Of a DNA stretch of 7,349 nucleotides, positions 1 through 5,494 are shown in pieces. The notes beneath the pieces are model-generated. The model was given only the letters and a program-made list of their open reading frames with translations, did no database searches and was not told the origin of the DNA. The stretch lies in assembly GCA_005884465.1 (NCBI GenBank), contig VAZH01000347.1, positions 1 through 7,349 on the forward strand, in the 5' to 3' direction. This DNA comes from Alphaproteobacteria bacterium (GTDB lineage Bacteria; Pseudomonadota; Alphaproteobacteria; Rhizobiales; Xanthobacteraceae). Position 1 is the stretch's first letter. The number at the start of each line of letters is the position of its first letter. The translations under genes and the position numbers were made by a program.

Positions 1-185
1 TGAGGCGGTTAAGTGACAGGCCCTGCCGCCGTGGTCAATTGCACGCCTTCATACAGTGGCGCGCGAAAAGATCAATGCCGACAAGCATCTTCGGCGTATG
101 CCGCGGCCGATGGCGGCTATGGTAAAACTCGACGGTGAGCAATACCGAATCATATCAGCGTGCCGTGTCGCAGCTTTCGAGGTGT
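1..185. other. Leader region with no supported gene
   Basis: This stretch precedes the binding-protein gene. The first three bases read TGA and could be the stop codon of an upstream gene, but with nothing before them this cannot be tested. I found no convincing sigma-70 or sigma-54 promoter. Short open frames on both strands have no recognisable protein content. The frame of the downstream gene is open back to a GTG at 135, so 135-185 could be coding if that start is used. The transcription start of the 186-2000 gene probably lies here or further upstream. Confidence 0.4.
179..182 (+). promoter_or_regulatory. Candidate ribosome binding site (GAGG) for the binding protein
   Basis: GAGG lies three bases before the ATG at 186. 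That is closer than the usual 5-9 bases, so it is only moderate support. It still favours the ATG at 186 over the in-frame GTG at 135, which has no comparable purine run ahead of it. The ATG also puts the signal peptide at the very N-terminus. Confidence 0.4.
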
Positions 186-2000
186 ATGCGCGTTCGAATT
201 TTCCTCTTCCGTGTCCTCGCTTTGGCAATCGCGCTGACAATCAATGCCGGATCGCTGTCGGCGGAGGAAAGTTACGCCATCGCCATGCATGGCGCGCCGG
301 CGCTACCGGCCGATTTTACCCATATGCCCTATGCCAATCCCGAAGCGCCGAAAGGCGGCCGGCTGGTGCAGGGTTTTCTCGGCACCTTCGACAGCCTCAA
401 TCCCCTGATCGTCAGGGGCCTCGCCGTGCAGCAAATCAGGGGCTTTGTGGTTGAAAGTTTGATGGCGCGGGGCAATGACGAGGCCTTCACACTCTATGGT
501 CTGTTGGCAAAGAGCGTGGAGACCGACGACACCAGGAGCTATGTCACCTTCCATCTCGATCCCAGGGCGCGTTTCTCCGACGGGCAACCCGTGCTCGCCG
601 AAGACGTGCTGTTCTCCTGGGCGTTGCTGCGCGACAAAGGCCGCCCCAACCATCGCCAGTATTATTCCAAAGTCGCAAAGGCCGAAGCGCCCGACCCGCA
701 TACCGTGCGGTTCGATCTCGGGGGCGCCAACGACCGCGAGCTGCCGCTGATCCTCGGCCTGATGCCGGTATTGCCCAAGCATGCCATCGACATCGCAACC
801 TTCGAGGAAACCTCGATGTCGCCGCCGGTCGGTTCCGGCCCCTATCGCGTCAGCGCGGTCAAGCCTGGCGCCAGCGTGACGCTGACGCGCAACCCCGACT
901 ATTGGGGCCGCGAGCTTCCGGTCAATCGCGGCTTGTGGAATTTCGACGAGGTCAGGCTCGATTTCTATCGTGAGGCCAACGGCCAGTTCGAAGCGTTCAA
1001 ACGCGGTCTCTATGACTTTCGCGTCGAGAGCGAACCGCTGCGCTGGCACGACGGATATGACTTTCCGGCCGTTCGCAATGGCGAGGTGATCCGCGATACC
1101 ATCAAGACCGGCATGCCGCAGCCCTCGGAGTTTCTGGTGTTCAATACCAGACGTCCGGTGTTTTCCGATATCCGCGTCCGCCAGGCATTGACGCTGCTGT
1201 TCGATTTCGAGTGGATCAACCGCAATTATTTCTTCGGGCTCTATGGGCGCTCGGCAAGCTTCTTCGCAGGCTCCGAATTAACGGCCTATGCCCGCGCCGC
1301 CGATGATCGCGAGCGCGATCTCCTCAAACCCTTCATCGCTCACCTGCGACCCGACATTCTCGATGGCAGCTACCGTCTTCCCGTCACCGACGGCTCGGGG
1401 CGCGATCGCGCAACGCTTCGCAGCGCCCTGACATTGTTATCGGAAGCCGGCTACGATCTGGACGGCACGGTGTTGCGGCAGCGATCGACCAAGGCGCCCC
1501 TTACCTTCGAAATTCTGGTGACGACACGCGATCAGGAGCGCATCGCGCTGGCATATATGCGCGATCTTAAGCGCGCCGGCATCGAAGCTTCGGTCCGCGC
1601 GGTCGATGCCGTCCAATTCGATCAACGCCGGCTGGGGTTCGAATTCGACATGATCCAGAATCGCTGGGACCAGTCGTTGTCGCCGGGCAACGAGCAGTCG
1701 TTCTATTGGGGAAGCGAGGCCGCGGATAACCAAGGCACGCGAAACTACATGGGCGCAAAAGATCCCGCCATTGACGCCCTGATCGCGGCCATGCTGGAGG
1801 CGCGCGAGCATCCCGCGTTCGTCTCGGCGGTGCGCGCGCTTGACCGGGTCCTGATGTCGGGCTTCTACGCTATCCCGCTGTTTAACGTCAGAGAGCAATG
1901 GATCGCGCGCTGGAATCGGATAGAACGGCCGGCAGCTACCGCCTTGACCGGGTATCTCCCGGAAACCTGGTGGCAAAAGCCGGAGTCTCAAGCAAAGTGA
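186..2000 (+). CDS. Extracellular solute-binding protein, family 5 (YejA-like peptide-binding protein)
   Basis: This is a periplasmic binding protein of 604 residues, expected to capture peptides or related solutes for an ABC importer. The ATG at 186 gives a typical signal peptide: Arg2 and Arg4, a hydrophobic core over about residues 5-21, and likely cleavage after SLSA (residue 26). A GTG at 135 would add 17 polar residues before the signal peptide, so I reject it. Family 5 landmarks are HGAPALP...NPEAPKGG near 35-58, FSDGQPV..EDVLFSW near 130-145, GSGPYRV near 216-222 and NPDYWG near 236-241. The early 'ADF.H..Y.NP.APKGG' wording is typical of the YejA branch, and the length fits YejA-type proteins. 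No permease or ATPase gene lies in the window. The ligand is unknown: peptide is the family default, but YejA relatives also carry other compounds. The ANL-like gene follows after four bases, so co-transcription is likely. Confidence 0.9.
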   Translation: MRVRIFLFRVLALAIALTINAGSLSAEESYAIAMHGAPALPADFTHMPYANPEAPKGGRLVQGFLGTFDSLNPLIVRGLAVQQIRGFVVESLMARGNDEAFTLYGLLAKSVETDDTRSYVTFHLDPRARFSDGQPVLAEDVLFSWALLRDKGRPNHRQYYSKVAKAEAPDPHTVRFDLGGANDRELPLILGLMPVLPKHAIDIATFEETSMSPPVGSGPYRVSAVKPGASVTLTRNPDYWGRELPVNRGLWNFDEVRLDFYREANGQFEAFKRGLYDFRVESEPLRWHDGYDFPAVRNGEVIRDTIKTGMPQPSEFLVFNTRRPVFSDIRVRQALTLLFDFEWINRNYFFGLYGRSASFFAGSELTAYARAADDRERDLLKPFIAHLRPDILDGSYRLPVTDGSGRDRATLRSALTLLSEAGYDLDGTVLRQRSTKAPLTFEILVTTRDQERIALAYMRDLKRAGIEASVRAVDAVQFDQRRLGFEFDMIQNRWDQSLSPGNEQSFYWGSEAADNQGTRNYMGAKDPAIDALIAAMLEAREHPAFVSAVRALDRVLMSGFYAIPLFNVREQWIARWNRIERPAATALTGYLPETWWQKPESQAK

Positions 2001-2004
2001 TCCC

Positions 2005-3501
2005 GTGACCAACGCTTCACCGACGCTCGATGGATTGTTCCGGCGGATCCTGGCGCGAAAGCCGGATGCGCTGGCGCTGCTCGACCCTTGCGACAAGCAG
2101 CGTGTCACGGGTGACCGCCCAAAACGCCTGACCTTCGCAGAAGCCGATCGGGCGATCTCGGCGCTGTCGGCTCATTTCATCGAAGCCGGATTGCCGGCTA
2201 ATTCCGTTGTCGCGGTTCAACTGCCGAACACCGTCGAGTTCATGCTGACGGTGCTTGCCGCGCACCGCGCCGGGCTGATTGTCGCGCTGCTTCCGCTGCT
2301 GTGGCGACAGGCGGAGTTGACGGTCGCGCTCAATCGCACCGGAGCGCGGGCGATTGTCACCTCGGGCAAGATCGACGGTGTTGTCCATGCCGACCTCGCC
2401 ATGAACGCCGCGGCCGAAGCATTTTCGATCCGCCATGTCTGCGGCTTCGGCCATGAGCTGCCGGAAGGCATGGCATCGCTCGACTTGGCTCTGTCAGGTG
2501 AATCCGTCACGACGCGCCCCGTGACGCAGGACGGCCGCAGGGCGGCGATCATCTCATTCGACGTGACCGCCGATGGCTTCCGCGCGGTGCCGCGCACGCA
2601 TCTGAACTTGATCGCCGGCGGCCTCGCGTTGTCGCTCGAAAGCGACGTGCCACAAGGCTCAATCGTGATGTCGGCATTCGCACCGTCATCCTTCGCGGGG
2701 CTGACTTCATCGCTCGTGGTCTGGCTGCTGTCGGGTGGAACGCTGGCGCTGCATCATCCTTTCGATGGCGACGCCCTCGAACAGCAGATCAACGAGCACT
2801 CTTGCGATACGTTGATCGCGCCCGCGCAACTGGCGCTGCGATTGGCCGAGATTGACATGCCGTCGCGTCTGCCGAGCTTATGCAACTTGATCGGTCTGTG
2901 GCGCGCGCCGGAACAGGTCGCATCGGGCCCGCTGTGGACCACGGAACAGGCAGTCTTGACAGACATCTATCTGTTCGGTGAAGCCGGACTGTTCAGCGCG
3001 CGCCGCGCGGCCGATGGTGCGCCGGCGCCAATCCTGCCGGGACCGCACTGCGCACCGCATGACGTCCCGGGATCGTCGATCGCAGGCGAAATCTTCCTGA
3101 CCTCTCGGGGAACGCTGGCACTGCGGGGACCGATGGTTGCGCCGATGGCTTACGCACCCGCGCCGCCGTCGCGCGATTCTCTGGTGGCGCAACCGCCGCG
3201 CGATTACGTCGATACCGACTATGCCGCCCGGCTCGATCGCTCGACCGGGGCGATCTGCATTACCGCGCCCCCTTCCGGCGTGATGGCGGTCGGGGGCTAC
3301 AGGTTCTTGTCGCAAGATTTGCAGCAATGGGCCAAGCGGCTGGGACAGGGCGCGCTGCTGACGGCATTGCCCGATCGGTTGAGCGGCCATCGCCTTGCCG
3401 GACGTGCCCAGGACAATGCACGTGCCCGCGAGGCGCTTGCCGAGCTCGGGCTTAACCCTCTGATGGTGGAAGCTTTTCGCGATCGGACCAACCTGGCCTG
3501 A
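2005..3501 (+). CDS. Degenerate acyl-CoA synthetase-like (ANL superfamily) protein, probably not catalytic
   Basis: This 498-residue protein has the overall plan of AMP-forming acyl-CoA ligases: the N-terminal 'LTFAEAD.A..ALSA.F...GL' and 'VAVQLPN..EFM.TVLAAHRAGLIVALLPLLWR' segments (residues 42-101), a large core, and a hinge-like GGYRF (430-434) before a short C-terminal lobe. The catalytic motifs are missing. The phosphate loop, normally SGTTGxPKG, reads SFDVTADGFRAVPRTH (184-199). The YGxTE motif reads YLFGEAG (322-328). The Y.TGD motif reads YVDTDYAARLD (401-411). The last lysine is residue 444, so the C-terminal adenylation lysine is absent and the end looks shortened. The start is GTG at 2005, four bases after the upstream stop, with weak AAAGTGA before it. 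The frame is intact with normal codon use, which argues against fresh decay. Automated annotation would probably call it a fatty-acid-CoA ligase. The family is clear; the function is unknown, perhaps ligand binding or a structural role. Confidence 0.82.
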   Translation: MTNASPTLDGLFRRILARKPDALALLDPCDKQRVTGDRPKRLTFAEADRAISALSAHFIEAGLPANSVVAVQLPNTVEFMLTVLAAHRAGLIVALLPLLWRQAELTVALNRTGARAIVTSGKIDGVVHADLAMNAAAEAFSIRHVCGFGHELPEGMASLDLALSGESVTTRPVTQDGRRAAIISFDVTADGFRAVPRTHLNLIAGGLALSLESDVPQGSIVMSAFAPSSFAGLTSSLVVWLLSGGTLALHHPFDGDALEQQINEHSCDTLIAPAQLALRLAEIDMPSRLPSLCNLIGLWRAPEQVASGPLWTTEQAVLTDIYLFGEAGLFSARRAADGAPAPILPGPHCAPHDVPGSSIAGEIFLTSRGTLALRGPMVAPMAYAPAPPSRDSLVAQPPRDYVDTDYAARLDRSTGAICITAPPSGVMAVGGYRFLSQDLQQWAKRLGQGALLTALPDRLSGHRLAGRAQDNARAREALAELGLNPLMVEAFRDRTNLA

Positions 3502-3539
3502 TTGCATATTGGCTGGCTTCGTTGACGCGACATTAAGGC

Positions 3540-3559
3540 CGGCAAACTAGGCTTTGCCG
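3540..3559 (+). repeat. Perfect 7-bp inverted repeat between the ANL-like and PleD-like genes
   Basis: CGGCAAA (3540-3546) and TTTGCCG (3553-3559) are perfect complements around a six-base loop. No T-run follows, so this is not a standard intrinsic terminator. It could be an RNA hairpin at the end of the upstream transcript, an operator, or chance. Confidence 0.4.
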
Positions 3560-3590
3560 CCCAATCGATCGCGTCGATCCGAGTTTCTAG

Positions 3591-4820
3591 ATGTCCCAGC
3601 AAGGTCCGATCATTATCGTATCGACCGCCCAACGGCCGTCATTCGCGAGCGCGCTTGACGATGCCAAGATATTTCCGATCATCGACACCGGCTGGGCCGA
3701 TGCGTCACGCGCGATCGAGCAGCTGCAGCCGGCCGCGGTTCTGGTGGCGACGTCCGACGCCGTTAAAGCCGATGTCGAGACGTTAGCGAAACGGATCGCC
3801 GGGCGTCAGCCTTATCTACCGCTGCTCGCTATCGATCCCGGCATTCACTTGCCCGAAAACGCCATTCCTTTCTCGCAAGCGGACGGCAATTTCGACCGTC
3901 TGGTTGCGCGGCTCCGCGCCGCGCTGCGCATCAGGAGCTTGCATGCCACGGTGATGCGCCGGCTGGAGGACCCGGCGGCGCGAAAAACACTGGCGGATAT
4001 CGATCCGACCCGCGACGCCACCGTACTGCTGATCGGCCGTGGCGCCGCCTACCCTGCGCTTTCCGTGTCGCTCGGCGAACGGATGGGGGTAGTCGGGGCG
4101 CTCTCTGTCGAAGCCGCGGCGAAACACCTTAACACGCGCGACATCGACGGCATCGTGCTCGGTGAAGGTTTTAGCCCGCGCGTAGTGGATGCCTTTCTCA
4201 CGGTGCTGGCGGAAGACGCGCGCTTTCGCAACCTGCCTGTCATCGTGACCTTGGAGGGAGTAACACCGGCGTACGATCTGCCCAATCTTGAAGTGATATC
4301 GGGTGACCCCGCGCGCATTGCCGCCAACGCGTTGCCGTTGATCCGCCAGCACGCCTTCGAGGCCCATTTGAGCCGCACGCTGCGGTCGATCGAAGCTGGA
4401 GGCCTGCTCGATCCCAGGACCGGTCTGCTGACGCCTGTGGCCTTCCATCGCGACTTGGCCACGGCAGTCTATCAGACGCTGTCGCGCGGCGGCGGATTGT
4501 CGGTGGCTCGCTTTGTCTTCGATCCGAACAACGCACGCGCCCAGCTTGATGGCGCGCGGATTCTCAGCCGTTTGATGCGACAAATGGATTTCGGCGCCGT
4601 TCAGGAAGACGGATCCGTCATCGCGGTGTTCGCGGAGACCGATTTGCGCACCGCCCATATGATCGCGCGGCGGCTTTGCAGCGTGATGCGGCATACCTCC
4701 CACGGCAAACGCGACGCGCGGCCAGAACCGGTCGTCACCCTCGCTAACATGCTGCCGACCGATTCGGCCAAATCGCTGCTGGCACGGCTTTGCGAGGAAG
4801 CGCGCCGCGCTGCATCCTGA
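3591..4820 (+). CDS. PleD-like receiver-receiver-GGDEF protein with degenerate active sites
   Basis: This 409-residue protein has no signal peptide or membrane segment and is likely cytoplasmic. Its order matches PleD: receiver-like domain 1 (about 6-115), receiver-like domain 2 (about 143-253), a linker helix (about 253-270) and a GGDEF-like domain (about 271-409). The GGDEF entry motif is kept as DPRTGLLTPVAFHRDL (274-289), standing for D.LTGL.NR..F...L. The key residues are lost. Receiver 1 begins IIIVSTAQ rather than having the acidic pair, and its third strand reads AVLVATSDA where the phospho-acceptor Asp should be. Receiver 2 has VLLIGRG and GIVLGEGF at the same places. The GGDEF signature reads EDGSV (339-343), and the metal-site D.D.FK region reads FVFDPNN (308-314). 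It is therefore unlikely to make cyclic di-GMP or accept phosphate. The start is ATG at 3591, directly after an in-frame TAG, with no strong ribosome binding site. It may be a scaffold or a binder of another protein; that is inference. Confidence 0.75.
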   Translation: MSQQGPIIIVSTAQRPSFASALDDAKIFPIIDTGWADASRAIEQLQPAAVLVATSDAVKADVETLAKRIAGRQPYLPLLAIDPGIHLPENAIPFSQADGNFDRLVARLRAALRIRSLHATVMRRLEDPAARKTLADIDPTRDATVLLIGRGAAYPALSVSLGERMGVVGALSVEAAAKHLNTRDIDGIVLGEGFSPRVVDAFLTVLAEDARFRNLPVIVTLEGVTPAYDLPNLEVISGDPARIAANALPLIRQHAFEAHLSRTLRSIEAGGLLDPRTGLLTPVAFHRDLATAVYQTLSRGGGLSVARFVFDPNNARAQLDGARILSRLMRQMDFGAVQEDGSVIAVFAETDLRTAHMIARRLCSVMRHTSHGKRDARPEPVVTLANMLPTDSAKSLLARLCEEARRAAS

Positions 4821-4856
4821 TGGTTCCAAAGGTTCCAAACGCGATTTGCGGAACCA
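4821..4856 (+). repeat. Tandem 9-bp repeat with an inverted partner upstream of the PRC-barrel gene
   Basis: GGTTCCAAA occurs twice back to back (4822-4830 and 4831-4839), starting one base after the stop codon of the previous gene. GGAACCA at 4850-4856 is complementary to TGGTTCC at 4821-4827 (7 bp), and its GGAACC also matches the second copy at 4831-4836 (6 bp, with AAA/TTT able to extend the stem inside). The single downstream arm can therefore pair with either copy. No T-run follows, so it is not a classic terminator. An operator for a dimeric regulator or an alternative RNA structure in the leader of the 4911 gene are both possible. Confidence 0.55.
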
Positions 4857-4899
4857 ACATTCCACCTTCGCATTGACCAATATCAATTCTGCAATGGAG

Positions 4900-4905
4900 A
4901 GGAGG
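4900..4905 (+). promoter_or_regulatory. Strong Shine-Dalgarno sequence (AGGAGG) of the PRC-barrel gene
   Basis: AGGAGG sits five bases before the ATG at 4911, inside a longer purine run from 4895. It is by far the best ribosome binding site in the window. It fixes the start and suggests efficient translation. Confidence 0.85.
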
Positions 4906-4910
4906 ACATT

Positions 4911-5306
4911 ATGCAGAAGATTGCACTGATCGCTGCTTCGCTTGCCGTTCTGGCGGGCCCGGTGCTGGCGGAAGACGCCAAGACCACCGGTAAGGCGCCC
5001 GCCGAAGCCAAGTTTTCGACGGTGTCGAAGGACGAGATGTTCAGCTCCAAGTTGAAGGGCCTGAATGTCCATAATCAAAAGGATGAATCGGTCGGCGAGA
5101 TCACTGACATCGCCATCAAGAACCATCAGATCGACGCACTGATCCTGTCGGTCGGCGGTTTCCTGGGAATGGGTGAGCGCTACGTCGCGGTATCGCCGTC
5201 ATCGGTCAACATTCGCCACGACGACAAGAACGACAAATGGCTGGCATCGATGAACACCACCAAGGAGGCGCTGAAGGCCGCACCGGAATTCAAATATCCG
5301 AAATAA
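4911..5306 (+). CDS. Small secreted PRC-barrel domain protein
   Basis: This is a 131-residue exported protein. Residues 1-20 form a clear signal peptide: Lys3, a hydrophobic core, and cleavage after GPVLA, giving a mature start EDAK. A lysine- and alanine-rich linker (21-48) follows. A PRC-barrel fold then spans about 49-103, shown by GLNVHNQKDESVGEITDIAIK, the IDALILSVGGFLGMGERYVAVS core and the strand SSVNI. The tail ends with lysines and EFKYPK. PRC-barrels are small beta-barrel modules found in photosynthetic reaction centre subunit H, RimM and many secreted alphaproteobacterial proteins. They mostly mediate protein contacts, and this type has no known enzyme activity. It is likely periplasmic. 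The strong ribosome binding site, the upstream repeat structure and the tandem terminators suggest a separate, well-expressed transcript. The exact role is unknown. Confidence 0.9.
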   Translation: MQKIALIAASLAVLAGPVLAEDAKTTGKAPAEAKFSTVSKDEMFSSKLKGLNVHNQKDESVGEITDIAIKNHQIDALILSVGGFLGMGERYVAVSPSSVNIRHDDKNDKWLASMNTTKEALKAAPEFKYPK

Positions 5307-5321
5307 GCGGTGCGGTTTTTT
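5278..5321 (+). terminator. Intrinsic terminator overlapping the end of the PRC-barrel gene
   Basis: CCGCACCG (5278-5285) lies inside the last codons of the gene. It is perfectly complementary to CGGTGCGG (5308-5315), which starts just past the stop codon and is followed by six Ts (5316-5321). The T-run could also pair with AAGG upstream of the 5' arm. The loop is 22 bases, long for a terminator and containing the stop codon, so terminating ribosomes would compete with folding. Confidence 0.6.
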
Positions 5322-5330
5322 CGATGAGAG

Positions 5331-5365
5331 ACGGCCGTCGGCAGCAATGCCGGCGACTGTTTTTT
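5331..5365 (+). terminator. Second intrinsic terminator after the PRC-barrel gene
   Basis: The arms at 5331-5343 and 5348-5360 pair around a GCAA loop. There are eight contiguous pairs next to the loop (one G-U), one C-A mismatch, then four more pairs (one G-U). A run of six Ts (5360-5365) follows. A stable GC stem with a tetraloop and a T-run is a textbook rho-independent terminator on the + strand. Confidence 0.85.
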
Positions 5366-5388
5366 GTTTGCGTTTTGAAGCTGGCGTT

Positions 5389-5408
5389 CCCCGGATGCTG
5401 ATCCGGGG
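5389..5408. repeat. Perfect 8-bp palindrome in the convergent intergenic region
   Basis: CCCCGGAT (5389-5396) and ATCCGGGG (5401-5408) are perfect complements around the loop GCTG. No T-run follows on either strand. It lies next to the larger palindrome at 5437-5483 and is probably part of the same dispersed repeat. A weaker 5-bp inverted pair, CTCGT/ACGAG (5414-5418 and 5428-5432), sits between the two. Confidence 0.6.
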
Positions 5409-5436
5409 TCCATCTCGTTATCGATCTACGAGTGGC

Positions 5437-5483
5437 TCCCGGCTCCGCGGAGCAGCGTGGAGGACGCTGCACCGCCTCCGGGA
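5437..5483. repeat. Long imperfect palindrome, likely a dispersed intergenic repeat
   Basis: An inner stem GCAGCGT/ACGCTGC (5452-5458 and 5464-5470) surrounds a GGAGG loop. After an A-A mismatch it continues as GCGG/CCGC (5447-5450 and 5472-5475). After a small internal loop it continues as TCCCGG/CCGGGA (5437-5442 and 5478-5483). The hairpin begins 12 bases past the mfd stop codon, so it would form the 3' end of the mfd message, although no T-run follows on that strand. From memory, palindromes of this wording are scattered between genes in Bradyrhizobium relatives. The hairpin itself is seen; the repeat family assignment is not verified. Confidence 0.6.
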
Positions 5484-5494
5484 CACGATGCTGG

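Noticed and set aside
135..185. In-frame GTG at 135 as the start of the binding protein
   Set aside because: It adds 17 polar residues before a classic signal peptide and lacks a ribosome binding site; the ATG at 186 has GAGG ahead of it and puts the signal peptide first.
303..1049. 248-codon open frame on the minus strand
   Set aside because: It is antisense to the well-supported binding protein gene, its residue composition shows no family features, and long antisense frames are expected in GC-rich coding DNA.
3522..3550. Possible sigma-70 promoter (TTGACG at 3522) ahead of the PleD-like gene
   Set aside because: At a 17-base spacing the -10 position reads AACTAG, which matches the consensus at only two bases; it is too weak to list as a feature.
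4822..4839. The tandem 9-bp repeat as part of a CRISPR array or insertion-site duplication
   Set aside because: There are only two adjacent copies, with no spacers and no mobile element between or beside them.
4873..4900. TTGACC at 4873 as a -35 box for the PRC-barrel gene
   Set aside because: The matching -10 would fall inside the ribosome binding site, leaving no room for a leader transcript.
3816..5126. 436-codon open frame on the minus strand
   Set aside because: It overlaps antisense both the PleD-like gene and the PRC-barrel gene, including that gene's signal peptide and ribosome binding site. Its protein shows no recognisable domain.
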